Shown here: one piece after another, positions 9,701 to 18,499 of the stretch
Layout of the letters: each line of letters begins with the position of its first letter
How positions within the stretch are numbered: the stretch's first letter is position 1
From: Trichomonas tenax
Lineage: Eukaryota > Parabasalia > Trichomonadida > Trichomonadidae
Assembly (NCBI GenBank): GCA_023091735.1
Contig: JALKBU010000873.1
Location: 1 to 22,143 of the forward strand
Direction of reading: 5' to 3'
Length of the DNA stretch: 22,143 nucleotides
Program-made: the position numbers and the translations under genes
Notes under the pieces: generated by a model
Seen by the model: only the letters and a program-made list of their open reading frames with translations
What the model was told of the DNA's origin: nothing
Databases searched by the model: none

Positions 9701-12700
9701 GGACTTTGGAGAACATTGTCTTGACAGAGAGTGTCTTAGATGTCTCTGGGCCCTGAAGGAGGACATGATATCCTTTGGAGCAGAGCAATCTTGAGAGGAA
9801 AATTGTAATTGCGCTTTCTTTCGTTGGCACAAGTTGCTGCTCAATTGGGAGATCCTCAGTGATGTGCTGATTTGTCTGTCCGTCCATCCATGGGAGCCAC
9901 GTGAACTGGTTGAGATCGCAGTAGTAGTCGAAGACTTGGCCCTTAGGTGGGAATTGGACGCGAGACTGTGTAGTCTCAAGGAGATCGCGAACGAACTTGT
10001 CGAACAACAATCTCGAATCTTCATCGAGCGCGCCACCGAATGCCCATATTACGCAGAAGACGAAAATCTTCTCGAAGATGAGTGTTGACTGCTCTGACTC
10101 AAAGTATGGGATTGAATCTGATTGCTGTGCGAAGACAGAGAAATACTTCGTTGTATCGAGTGGATCGCTGATGACCGTTTCCTCTCCTTCTGTTGAGCTC
10201 TCGACTGGCTGCCTCAAGACATCGAGGAATGAGTTCAAAAGTCTGAGAAGTGAGCGAACAGCGAAGTTCGGGTAGATCTTTATTGATGTCTTAGCATCGT
10301 TGGAGATGAACTGGAGTGTGTTGGGAATCCATGAGTTCATGAGTTCGCGAACATAGTTTGCAACATTTGGCTGTTTGTCAATAAGTGAATCGCGCCATGA
10401 ATCAGCAAGCGCAGACCACTGGAGAACACTTGGATCGAAGTAGACCATACCGCAGCGAGAAACTGTGGCTGGTGAGGCTTCATCAAGGTTGTTGACTTCG
10501 AACATCATCTTGACGTGTGGGCCAAGCTGGATACGCTCGTTGTTTGGCAAGCAAAGGACTTTGTTATCATCGAGAAGTGAGTTCATGGATTCGATCCAAA
10601 GTGAGTCGACTGGGCCATCGACAATGATCCACTTTCCAACGGATTGGTCACTGAAAGACATCTCACGGATGATCTTTGAGAGAACGCCATCTGCCCACTC
10701 ACTTGTGACCGGATTGAATGCGCCATAAAGCTCAGCAATAGAAATAGCCTTTGGATTCAATGATTCGACTTGGATCGGCTTGAATGAGTTGCTTCCGTTC
10801 TGGCTCATCATTGTCATCGCACCTGAGAGAGACTTCCATGCAGTGGACTTGCCGCCCATTGAGCCACCAACAAGCATAATACCATGGCGGACAAGTGTTG
10901 TCTCGTAAAGCTCGACAGCCTTTGCAACGCTGCTATCGAGCGGCTGCTCACTGATGGACTTGATAGAGTCTTTGATGGCGGTGATGAAGTCCTCAGCGAG
11001 TGGTTTGCTGTACTCAACATTCGGGAAGACGTCGCTGAGGATGCCGTTAAAGAGAGGAATATCGTCTGAGATGAGCTTCGGAACTGTGCAGTCGCGAATT
11101 GTTCGAACAAGAAGTAATGATTCGTTTGCTTCGAGGTCGTTACGCTTAGCTTTTCCTGCTGTAGAGAGAATTGCTTTCATAGCACGAAGACCCCAATCGT
11201 AGTGATGGCTGTTAGAGAGCTGCTTCCTGCAGAGGTCGAAGAGAGCAACGAGCTTGACAGCGAGAGAAGAAGCCGTTGTGAAGCCACCTGAGAAGAGAAG
11301 GATTTCAGAAATGAAGATGAAGTCTGGGACCATCATTGCGCATGGCCTGAAGAGTGCCTTCAAGTTATCTGGAAGTTCTGTTCTGCCTGCGTAACCTGGG
11401 TTCATTGTGATACATATGGCAGCGTTGAGGTTGATCTTGAGCTGACGCTTGTCGAGTGTGAAAGTCTGCGCATTCTCGGCAATGGCATTTTGAATTGTGC
11501 GGACTTGTTGAGCAATGACCGAAAGAACTTCGATGTTGATACGGTTGAATTCATCGAAGCAAGACCATGAACCGCTGCTTGAGAGACCAGCAAAGAACTG
11601 CGACATCTGCTCTGGAGTGACTTCCTCAGAGCAGTTGTATACGACGCATGAACGACCAAGCGCTTTGGCGCAGTCACGAACAGTTTCTGTCTTGCCAGTG
11701 CCTGCTGGACCGCTTGGAGCGCCGCTCAAGAACATGCGGAACGCACAAAGAAGCGTCTGGTAGCATCTGTCTGTGAGAGGTGTGATAACGAGACGAGTGG
11801 AGTTTCCTGCGTATTCGTAGGAGTACTCGAACTGATTGTTGATTGAACGGACGATGACGGTGCTGTCTTCCCAATAATATCGAAGCTGCTGAAGCCACTT
11901 GAATGACTCCAAGTCAGTGACTTCGTTGGCGACGAAATCTTTGATGATATCACGATTGTGGACTTCAAGGATCAACAAACATGACAAAACTTGTCTTGTT
12001 AAATGATCGATTGGCTTACGAATGAGTGCTGTCAATCCTTCGAGCTGCTCTATGTACTTCTGAAGAAGGACCTTCATGGCACGAAGCTTTTGGCCATTGA
12101 GGACTTGCGTGACTTGCTGCGTCCAGTTGATCTGGTTTGTGATGAGGATGACCTGCGCTGGATAGTTGACAATCCACTCATCGCGTGGTGTCTTCTTCAA
12201 TGCAAGGTTTGCTTGGTCGATGTATTGGTTGAGGCTGTGCTTCATCTCTTCCTCAAATGCGTTAAGCCAGTCTTCGATTTCTGGCGTGTCGAAGTTGACT
12301 GGATTCCAAAGTTTGACTTCTTCGCCTTCCGAATCGTTCATCGAGACGATGTCGTTTCCGTCCATCGTCACTGTGCTGACGTACTCAAATAGTTTTGAAA
12401 GTGATTCCTGGACCTTCTTGATGTCTTTGCTGTGGCTAAGAATTGTAATGAGTTCATCGTTGGAAAGGAAGAAGAATCTTGGGAATTCCATACGCTTCGC
12501 TTCGAGGTACTTGTTGAGGCCGACGTTGATGAAGTCGAGAAGTCTGTTGCACTCATATAACTGCTCATACAGATTGTCGCGTGTCATTACTGTCTGGAAC
12601 TCTGGGTGTGAGTGTGTCGCATTCATGATACCCGACCAGATGCCTTCAACAGACTTCCAGTCGCGGGCCTCCTTAACAAGCTTCTGCTGGATGGATGTTC

Positions 12701-15700
12701 CGGTGAAGATTGGCTGCAGATAGAGCCAGTTCTTCTGGCATGAGATCCATTTGTTGATGATCTTCTCTGACAAGTGGAAGAAGTTGAGGCGGTCAAGTGC
12801 GCGCTTCTTGACTGGCTCAATGAATGGAGAAGCGAGAATTGTCTGTGTTGTGACTAACTGATCATCAATTGTTGATACGATGTCATCGATTTCATTCAAG
12901 ATAAATTGCCCTGAATTCCTGAACTCAGATGTGACGAACTTCTTTGTCTGGAGTTCGCCGTCCATCTGATCAAGAGATGCCTCCAATGTGTACTCTTGTG
13001 CAGCAACGTTAGCGATCTGCGTGACTGGTTCCATCCATTGCTCGAAGTGGAGATCAAGGAATCTTTGCAAAGTGAGCTCTAAGTCTGGTGCAGCATTGAA
13101 GCCGACAACCTTGGAGATCTCCTCCCAGTGCTTCGTTTTGATGCCTGGGTGTCTTAAACGCATGATCAACGGGACGTGCTTCTTGAAGTCGTCGATCTGC
13201 TCGCTCAGCGGGTTGAGAACTCTGTCGACAAGGAAGTGCTGATCCGCTAAATCCTTCTTCAACTTGTTGACTTTCTTTGTTGCCTGGATAATGAACTGAT
13301 TGATCTGGTCCGGTTTGATCTGCGTGAAGCTTGTATCGAGCCATGATGTCTTTGTAGTTGACCAATCGCTTGCAAGGTTCCAAAGCGTGTGAAGAGGAAC
13401 GAACTCTTGATGCAACTTTGCAAGAACTTTGTTAGAACCTTGTTCGAAGCTGAAAAGCTTTTCGTGTCTGTTGTATGTTTCTTGCTCCTTCTGCATGTTC
13501 TGGAGTTTCTTCTCCATCTCGTTGACCAAATCAACAGCTTCGACTGTCATGTCCAAGTCATTGTACTTCTGTGCAAACATCATAACTTTCTCGCTAAGAT
13601 CAAGCGCTTCGTCTTCGAGCTTCTTCTGGCTGACTTTGAGTTCTCTGATCATCTTGATACGCTCGATAGACAAGATTCTCTCTGTCTCGTCAAGCATAAC
13701 AGAAATCTTCGTTGGCATCTGTCTGATCTTGTACCAGAACTCTATTTCCTCGTTAGAGATATCGTACTGGAACTCTTCGAGGAAGCTGAACCTGTTCTTG
13801 ATCGTTGTGATTGCATCTGTCTTCTGCTGTGCCGTATCGTAGATCTTCACCATGTACTTCTTCATCTCAGCGAGGCTCTCTGGTGTTGTTGGGATCTTCT
13901 TCAACTCGACAGTGATCTCGTTGTACTCATTGTTGAGCTGTTCCAAGTTCTGCATGACGAATTTGTTGATGTGATCAAGGAAGTTAAACATCAAACTGTT
14001 GCAGTGTACGATAGATTTCTGCTTGAAATCAGTGCACATGATCTTGAAGAAGTTGACATTGTAGTAATCATCCATTTCATGAATAGCGTTCAAAACCTTC
14101 GTGAATTCAGCGAGTTGGTGTCTGTACTCCTGTAGAGACTTCTTGCCGCTTGGATCGAATGATATTGCGTATTCGTTTGGATCGAGACCCAAAACTGGAG
14201 CGAGGAACTCGTGATCAGTGATGAATCTCTTTGTCTGTGAGTATAATGTGTCGATGATGTCTGTGAATGGTTCATAACGCTTCTGGATGAGCTCGCAGCA
14301 ATCTTGGAATGAAACTGAATTCTTGTCGACTTCGAACATCGCAGATTTGATACGAAGCATATCTTGTGCCGTAGACTCAAGCTGCTGAGTGAAGCCTAAT
14401 ATTTCTTCACGCGATTTGTCAATTGATGGATCGAGTGTGATGAGTTTATCTTCTGATAAAACGAGATTGACTGAGATTTGCGGTTCTTCGTTTTTGTCGT
14501 TAAGATATTTCTCGAATGACCCCATGAAGTCGTTCATTGACTCTGAAATAATAATGTACAAAACTGTGTGAAGCATTCTCGTTGCAAGCGTCGCTAATTG
14601 ATCTGACATCGCTCTCTCTTTAGCACTCAACTTTTCACCGAATGTTTGCGAAACGGCTGCTTCAAGTGTGTTCTGAATTGATGTTTTGAGAATGGATGAA
14701 ACTGTTACGAGATTTGTGTATTGCTTCGAAATGTATTCCTCTAAAACTAATAACTCGTCGAAACCTTTTGTGAGAAGTCTAAAGTTTGAAGAGTGATCGA
14801 AAATTGCCCAAATTTGATAAATTGCGCGTTGGAAAACTGGATACGCGAAAAGCAAGAATTCAATCAATCTTTTCTTGTTCTCTTCATAGTTTGTCTCATT
14901 ATGAGGAACAAGTTCGAGCTTCGGAGGCGGAGGGCGCTGACTTAAAACAACAAAGAATTCCTCTCTGTTTGGAATTAATTGGTTGTATTCAAGCTCGCGT
15001 TCAAACTCCAATTGATTGTTAACTGTCTTAAATTCTTCGCATATTTCATTGATTAACTTCTGCTTAATTTCAGGTGCGCGTTTGTATGTGTCTGGGAGAT
15101 TGATTTTATCGTAAATAGACTGAATGTTTTCTGGCGATAATTCAGGAAGATTATTTCTTGGCATTGTATCGATTCTCACTTGATATCTGACTGATGCTTC
15201 GTATAAAGCAGCACCTCTCTTAGCTGCCGCAATTCTCTTGTTGAACAATTCTTGGTTTTCACGCTCAAATCGAAGATTAAACCTCGAAACGTATTTCTTT
15301 CTTCTAGTCGAAACCCACTCGATCAAAAATAGGTGTTTTTCTTCATTGTATTCGATAACTTTGCACTTCGACCAGTAAATGTGGCCATCTAAGTCCTGAT
15401 AGCGCGAGAATCCAATTGGATTTTTCATTAATTCTTCCAATGGATATTCTTCGTATGTTGAATCATCAAACATATCGGAAGGAACAAACTGCGGTTCCTG
15501 TAAGTTTTCGTCCTGATTTAATGGCGGAATTGGCTTTATTGGGTTAATTGTACGCGATTTAAGTATATCGTTTAAATCTGTTGTCGTTGTGCCTGCTGGG
15601 AAAGTCACACGCTCTATCGGGTTGATTTGTCCCGCGGCATTTTTGGATTTTGGTACGTGAATCTTTGGTTGATAAACAGGACCCACGAATTGATCGTTTT

Positions 15701-15926
15701 GTTTAATTTTTTGAGTTTTAGGTGATCTTATTGGTGATGAAAGCTGTTTGGTTGAAGTTGTCGCTGTTTTCGAAAGAGAAAGGTTCCATTCGCCGATTTG
15801 CGGTATTTTAACGCTTTCTTCCGGCGGAACTTTACCGAGTTTCTTTGAGAGCTCTTTCTCTTTAATGATATTTTGCTCATTAGTAAGAAGACGGGATGTC
15901 GCACGCCCCAATCTCCCGTCGAGCAT
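3726..15926 (-). CDS. axonemal dynein heavy chain, single-headed inner-arm type
   Basis: A complete, intronless motor subunit of 4066 residues that would drive microtubule sliding in the flagellar axoneme. In order: a charged N-terminus; a strand-rich module at about 150-240; tail and linker to about 1390; AAA1 with Walker A GPAGTGKT (1406-1413) and Walker B CFDEFNR (1456-1462); AAA2 with GGSMGGKS (1687-1694) and VDGPVD (Asp1770); AAA3 with a degenerate GPETSKT (2059-2065); AAA4 with GVKSSGRKS (2398-2406); stalk coiled coils at about 2630-2745 and 2862-2930 flanking a microtubule-binding domain; AAA5 from about 2932 (GLSGETDRW); AAA6 with LIFIIMPGIDP and VVLQNCHLS; and the standard C-terminal domain (LPLEGAKWD, CPVFRT, HWIQR). 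The length fits inner-arm chains (about 4000) rather than outer-arm chains (about 4500). Which inner-arm class it belongs to (DNAH1-, 3-, 6- or 7-like) is not settled. An alternative start about 12 codons upstream is discussed in the findings. Confidence 0.95.
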   Translation of the reverse strand: MLDGRLGRATSRLLTNEQNIIKEKELSKKLGKVPPEESVKIPQIGEWNLSLSKTATTSTKQLSSPIRSPKTQKIKQNDQFVGPVYQPKIHVPKSKNAAGQINPIERVTFPAGTTTTDLNDILKSRTINPIKPIPPLNQDENLQEPQFVPSDMFDDSTYEEYPLEELMKNPIGFSRYQDLDGHIYWSKCKVIEYNEEKHLFLIEWVSTRRKKYVSRFNLRFERENQELFNKRIAAAKRGAALYEASVRYQVRIDTMPRNNLPELSPENIQSIYDKINLPDTYKRAPEIKQKLINEICEEFKTVNNQLEFERELEYNQLIPNREEFFVVLSQRPPPPKLELVPHNETNYEENKKRLIEFLLFAYPVFQRAIYQIWAIFDHSSNFRLLTKGFDELLVLEEYISKQYTNLVTVSSILKTSIQNTLEAAVSQTFGEKLSAKERAMSDQLATLATRMLHTVLYIIISESMNDFMGSFEKYLNDKNEEPQISVNLVLSEDKLITLDPSIDKSREEILGFTQQLESTAQDMLRIKSAMFEVDKNSVSFQDCCELIQKRYEPFTDIIDTLYSQTKRFITDHEFLAPVLGLDPNEYAISFDPSGKKSLQEYRHQLAEFTKVLNAIHEMDDYYNVNFFKIMCTDFKQKSIVHCNSLMFNFLDHINKFVMQNLEQLNNEYNEITVELKKIPTTPESLAEMKKYMVKIYDTAQQKTDAITTIKNRFSFLEEFQYDISNEEIEFWYKIRQMPTKISVMLDETERILSIERIKMIRELKVSQKKLEDEALDLSEKVMMFAQKYNDLDMTVEAVDLVNEMEKKLQNMQKEQETYNRHEKLFSFEQGSNKVLAKLHQEFVPLHTLWNLASDWSTTKTSWLDTSFTQIKPDQINQFIIQATKKVNKLKKDLADQHFLVDRVLNPLSEQIDDFKKHVPLIMRLRHPGIKTKHWEEISKVVGFNAAPDLELTLQRFLDLHFEQWMEPVTQIANVAAQEYTLEASLDQMDGELQTKKFVTSEFRNSGQFILNEIDDIVSTIDDQLVTTQTILASPFIEPVKKRALDRLNFFHLSEKIINKWISCQKNWLYLQPIFTGTSIQQKLVKEARDWKSVEGIWSGIMNATHSHPEFQTVMTRDNLYEQLYECNRLLDFINVGLNKYLEAKRMEFPRFFFLSNDELITILSHSKDIKKVQESLSKLFEYVSTVTMDGNDIVSMNDSEGEEVKLWNPVNFDTPEIEDWLNAFEEEMKHSLNQYIDQANLALKKTPRDEWIVNYPAQVILITNQINWTQQVTQVLNGQKLRAMKVLLQKYIEQLEGLTALIRKPIDHLTRQVLSCLLILEVHNRDIIKDFVANEVTDLESFKWLQQLRYYWEDSTVIVRSINNQFEYSYEYAGNSTRLVITPLTDRCYQTLLCAFRMFLSGAPSGPAGTGKTETVRDCAKALGRSCVVYNCSEEVTPEQMSQFFAGLSSSGSWSCFDEFNRINIEVLSVIAQQVRTIQNAIAENAQTFTLDKRQLKINLNAAICITMNPGYAGRTELPDNLKALFRPCAMMVPDFIFISEILLFSGGFTTASSLAVKLVALFDLCRKQLSNSHHYDWGLRAMKAILSTAGKAKRNDLEANESLLLVRTIRDCTVPKLISDDIPLFNGILSDVFPNVEYSKPLAEDFITAIKDSIKSISEQPLDSSVAKAVELYETTLVRHGIMLVGGSMGGKSTAWKSLSGAMTMMSQNGSNSFKPIQVESLNPKAISIAELYGAFNPVTSEWADGVLSKIIREMSFSDQSVGKWIIVDGPVDSLWIESMNSLLDDNKVLCLPNNERIQLGPHVKMMFEVNNLDEASPATVSRCGMVYFDPSVLQWSALADSWRDSLIDKQPNVANYVRELMNSWIPNTLQFISNDAKTSIKIYPNFAVRSLLRLLNSFLDVLRQPVESSTEGEETVISDPLDTTKYFSVFAQQSDSIPYFESEQSTLIFEKIFVFCVIWAFGGALDEDSRLLFDKFVRDLLETTQSRVQFPPKGQVFDYYCDLNQFTWLPWMDGQTNQHITEDLPIEQQLVPTKESAITIFLSRLLCSKGYHVLLQGPETSKTLSVKTMFSKVLNPSKYDTHYFPLASCSTPKGISKYMHAFMHKRQGKLGPLPNQQLIYLLDYINAVKPEVYGAQPPLELIRQFMDYSGWYQTSPVEFQSITGTSIIATMGVPGGGLYSIPERLLSHFFILHSPAYNIIETSQIVEGLMQSAFGKYSQSIQECLKPISNAMVAIYTECQKSLLAIPSKLHYIFNMRNIIHVIKGMLLIKPENIPTEIQFLRLWQHEMMREFHDRFNTNSDRKWIQSALKQQIEQGMHGKVDREPMFCPFSDNSRTYKEVTVPQDQLIQICNNLLEEHNREVQKQLDIVLFPEAISHLASLSRAFSLERSHAMLVGVKSSGRKSLAHLALYACMMKPFEISITRTYNFEEWRENLKTLMHQCGVEDKPTGFIISDVQIIMPQQLEDISNILTSSEVPQLYDRDEMEGIKQEINKDDTSADNIPPWERFMMRVKKNLHVILVFSPYSQTFKDVMLSFTSIRNEVIIDWYMPWLNESLVSIGLTALQRANIPSNIINNVIKIMVDIHKSAEDFASKFIKETKRYNAVTPSRFFELLQTFTDRLINSQNSNQNSIKNYTQGIEKIKSTQAQIATMREQLDRDIPILQKTEKEVNEMLKELSVKSAECENTQKEVKEQSDVAEKEAQEATEANRIAQEQFAKAEPILEEARIAVSKLDKESLVNIKKLHNPTSGMKDTFDAVCIMFERQPRKVDGPTPGTKEEDYWPEAVSLLNDIKFINNITNFKIENMKQATINKLKKYVPTDPAARDEKKKAAQQSFAAVGAFYDWVCASFDYWNVFQEILPLKNAADEASKKLEASQAILLKAKQHLAAVEQTMKDLQDKVDAMKQREKELKENVQKTTARLDRAKKIMNGLSGETDRWTEVSASLENSSKYIVGDSILISGVLTYLGVYSPSYRTNILKTWQGFLTDNGITFTSNFSIISSLGNDATIRDWITKGLSNDSHSIQNALIITKNPESFPLLIDPQLNGTTWLRAIDEKLVALRFDQSDFLQRLKSCIQIGIPVIIENVGLKIDPIIDPILSKEIMSVDGAKTISIGGEVVNYNDNFRLYLSTKYPNPQYSPAICSQVTLINFTTTEEGLTDLLLNNLIEVERSDLDEKRIQIMEASALAIRRLKEIEKEILNIVSNAGSDILDDDKAITTLQNAHETSQSIAQQMAASEITQKQITEFRNQFFQVASRAALLYFCVSDFSVIDSMYQFSLKWFTNLFRNAIINAQHHQQVDETIKSFNMTIARDFYESVSYSLFSRHKLLFSSLMCIRILYSEKKISSSELAFLLSPSVEQLQSPLLFITDDTWRQVAALEKISTDFSGLTQHIQDNSDKWREYMENQTAETATLPFDQGKLSSFRRFLLLKIFHLERVREGLHIFIEENLGREFVTPPTLNLTKVFKESNTTTPLIFIIMPGIDPQDEILGVTASMEMEKYVRAYSLGRGRGQGAEELIHEAAESGFIVVLQNCHLSLSWMPKLEHILNELSMEPDKLNPRFRVCLVTMSDPNFPIGILYQGTKLIYEIPRGIRENIMRIYSGFNADEYESDSSDVEKQLTFNLAFFHSVVLERLQFGSMGWNIPYEFNPSDFAISRKQLHTFLTESGNNQNDIPFEALGYVIGELNYGGRVTDGWDRRLLLSVLQRYFSEESTSQSFSFGKRYTPPQSFDMSLPDIIKVLESWPTVTASQDVGLSLNASTIVARNEAMNIFNKLIEVQPTLVSSSESVSEEQFALSLVTSLQQILPRPFNIFNFKKKFTQKDTITIVLYHEIVLYNDLIQTISDSLKKIERGLKGLILIDSTLETLKKRLLGNRVPEIWLQKSFPSILTLRNYMDDLRQRVDFIDNWIRMGTPIVYRLGAFFHPEEFLTAVLQVYARTKVVPFDKLSLKTTPISSIINEAPSEGIYIEGLPLEGAKWDNFQGTLVECSQMELDNKLPVFHLVPTEQSNQYDRTKFYECPVFRTQNRGTGALDLPNYILSLFLPSKVSPDHWIQRSVAAFITVQ

Positions 15927-15990
15927 TTCTAAAACACGTTTTTTTTCTTTTTTGCAAACATTTTGGCGCTTTTGTTATTGAGATGGACCG
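15927..15990 (-). promoter_or_regulatory. dynein 5' flank with initiator-like TCAAT
   Basis: On the minus strand, TCAAT lies at 15981-15977. That is 55 bases before the called dynein start but only 20 bases before another ATG at 15961. Trichomonad 5' untranslated regions are typically very short, so the nearer ATG fits the spacing better. Its frame closes after ten codons at an A-run (see findings). As with the hydrolase, the fourth base is A rather than the expected pyrimidine. Confidence 0.3.
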
Positions 15991-17008
15991 TACTTCTGAT
16001 TTTGTGGGATTTTTGTACTGAAAATATCCATCAAATCGCTAATTATCAAAATTGAAAATTATATTTCATAATTTAACATTGAGACGTATATGACCATTCA
16101 TAACCTCCACTATGCTATCAATTAGAGAGAATATGATTCCTTAAAATTATATATTTTCAATCAAAATCAAATATAAACAATTAAGCTTATTGTCATTTGC
16201 AAATAGAAATTTTTTGTTCTAAAGTATCTCTTCGTAAGTGATTACTACAATTATCCGTGTAAATTATTAAACAAATTAATGTTTTGCTATTACAATCATT
16301 TGTGCGTTTAGAATTTTATTTGAATCTGTATGATGGCCATGTTATATCAATTCCACGCATATTTTACCTTACAATCACTCTTTTCAAATTCAACAATAGA
16401 AATCACTATTTGGAATTCATCAATGAAATAAATTTGAGCTTTGAAGTTAGTTTTTAAGCGCTTATAAATCGAACATTGATTTTTTTAAGCAAAATTTAAT
16501 TTTTTCATTAAATTGATTGAATGAAGAACCTGAGTATCGTCATTTGGTTTTCCAATAGGAATTATCAGTCAGATATGGTTCTATGAATATAGACGAACAA
16601 AGTATTTACTTAATTCAAACAAAATCACATGAACATAATGAAATATGAATGTAGTTTTTGTGTGCCCCAATTCCACTGCTATACTTTATAATGTTTAAAA
16701 ATTCGATTTTCTATAGATTTGATAAAGAAATAGAATCAAATGATACAAACTATAATATTATTGTTGGATTCACTATTATTTGAAATAAACAGTATATTTG
16801 TATTAAACTCATAGCAATGTAATTGATATAGCACAATTTTTTGTTAAAAAATTTTATACCTACTTGTATTTATGGAATTATCAATGATTCGTTGGTACAC
16901 CATCAATCTGCAAAGATTATTAAAGCGTAAGATAGAGAGTTGAATGAAAATATTAATCCCAGTAACAGATATTTCATTATTTAGTTGACAAAATAGTGAA
17001 TGAATTAA
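15991..17008. other. A/T-rich spacer upstream of the dynein gene
   Basis: No gene is supported. Only short open stretches occur, for example about 25 codons near 16570-16645 on the plus strand. They have no recognisable motif, and their length is unremarkable for this composition. Confidence 0.5.
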
Positions 17009-17239
17009 AAATTCATTCCATGTAATGAGAAATCTTCCTTCCTAATACCGAAGTCTTTTGCAGGCTTGTTCTCATCGAAAAGAGCAAAAAAGGAAGCCTC
17101 AATTTCTCAAATTTGAGGAAGATTGCAATAAGAATTCTTTTCGATTGATCCTTTGTGTGGCTCCATTGCCATGAAGTTATCTGATGGGAGCAATATCTTT
17201 GCAGCAGTGAGAGAAGGTCCAGAAGACATCGATGAATAA
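17009..17239 (+). pseudogene. coding-like relic, unrecognised, stops in frame
   Basis: This patch is visibly richer in G/C than its surroundings and reads like protein. On the plus strand one 77-codon frame holds KSFAGLFSSKRAKKEAS, two stops 15 bases apart (TGA 17114, TAA 17129), then SIDPLCGSIAMKLSDG and AAVREGPEDIDE before TAA 17237-17239. The opposite strand is also largely open (17253 to 17005, one TGA at 17109-17107) with peptides such as GPSLTAAKILLPSD and FFALFDENKPAKDFG. I favour the plus strand because of its acidic terminal segment, but I cannot exclude the minus strand. The family is not recognised. It is most likely the decayed end of a duplicated gene. Confidence 0.35.
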
Positions 17240-18478
17240 TGAAAATTTTTCATTTAACATAATAATACAATAAAAGAACAGATGGTATTTTGTTTCAAAT
17301 CTTTTTCAGTAAAGAACACAAAAAAGATTGTTAATGAGCAGTTTTCTTTACAATATTCTGTAAATTTTGATTGGCATTGAAAAAATAATCATTGAAATTT
17401 GGGATCAATTAAAATAAGCAAATAAATCGGTTTTACAAGGAATTAACCGAAGCTTTGCCTATGCTCAAAAATTTAGGAAGTGAGTTCTTTCAAAATAGCA
17501 CAAAGGAACTAAATTGTATAAATTTTCAATCAAAAGTCAGTATCTGAATATAAAAACGATGAAAAACAAAAGAGCAACAATAATATATTATCTTCTCTGT
17601 CAATATCATTGAATGAAATCATTAAAATCACAAGAAATGTTGAATTCTATATTTTACATTTAGCTGGTCAATAAAAATTTTGTCAAAAGCCACAATATGG
17701 ACTATCTAAGCTGTTAATGTAGTTCTCAAAGAAATCTTAAATTATTCATCATAATATACAGTATCATGAAGATATTTACATCTGTTCGCCAAGCAAGTTA
17801 GTTCTTCACTGTTTCGTATTTTTTGCCAATATAAAATTCATTCTATAAAATGGCAGTATTTTCGATTAGAATGAATATCATAGATATTCATTGCATAGAT
17901 GTTAGAAATCCTTCGATATATATGTATTACCGTAGACAAACAATAAAATTGAAATTGATAAACGAGATAAAAATGATATTTATTCGATTGCATATAGACT
18001 GTTATATAATACATAAGTGTTCTATAACTGAATCTAGCATATGGGTTGTTAATTTTATATTTTTTATACAGATAGAGGAATATGTTTATTGAAAAATGCA
18101 TTTCAGACTTATATCTTTTAGAAGCATAATACTCATGCGGAAATAAGTCATATGCATGGATAGTTATATTGATTATCGTTTATAAATCTGAAATCACATA
18201 TGATTTTATAAAATTTATAAAGTTCGTGGATTCTATTGTATATATTTCTTGCCGTAGGAAGAAATGGTGTGATGATGAATTGGTAGATGTCATTCTGTAA
18301 AAATTCTTTTTGCAAAAATTTTACAGAAACGTCTAATTGCGTGTTCATTAGTCTCCCCATTCTCCAAGGAACAAAATAGGCACAGGAAGATCAAGCAAAA
18401 TTTTAATATATAATTTTGTCTAATGATAAATTTGGTGAATAAGAAGCATTATTTTGCATAACAAAAGTATCAAACAAG
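17240..18478. other. A/T-rich spacer downstream of the RP2-like gene
   Basis: No gene is supported. Around 17838-18101 both strands stay open for about 80 codons, but composition and encoded residues (Ile, Tyr, Asn, Lys) are what A/T-rich DNA gives by chance. A 70-codon minus-strand frame at 18148-18360 has no recognisable domain and no initiator-like site. Confidence 0.5.
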
Positions 18479-18482
18479 TTTA
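18479..18482 (-). terminator. TAAA signal after the RP2-like gene
   Basis: The first minus-strand TAAA lies about 18 bases beyond the TGA stop of the RP2-like gene. The spacing is plausible for a trichomonad polyadenylation signal. Confidence 0.4.
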
Positions 18483-18499
18483 TTAATATTGTCAGTGAT

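Noticed and set aside
13389..14135. Long open frame of 248 codons antisense to the dynein, and the many other open frames between 3.9 and 15.9 kb
   Set aside because: They are explained by the strongly biased codons of the dynein gene, which leave the complementary strand open. None has a recognisable domain.
17838..18101. Overlapping open frames of about 80 codons on both strands
   Set aside because: Ile/Tyr/Asn/Lys-rich translations on both strands at once are typical of stop-poor A/T-rich DNA, with no coding signal.
18148..18360. 70-codon minus-strand open frame
   Set aside because: It has no recognisable motif and no initiator-like site before the ATG, and its composition matches the spacer. 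Retained only as a remote possibility of a gene relic.
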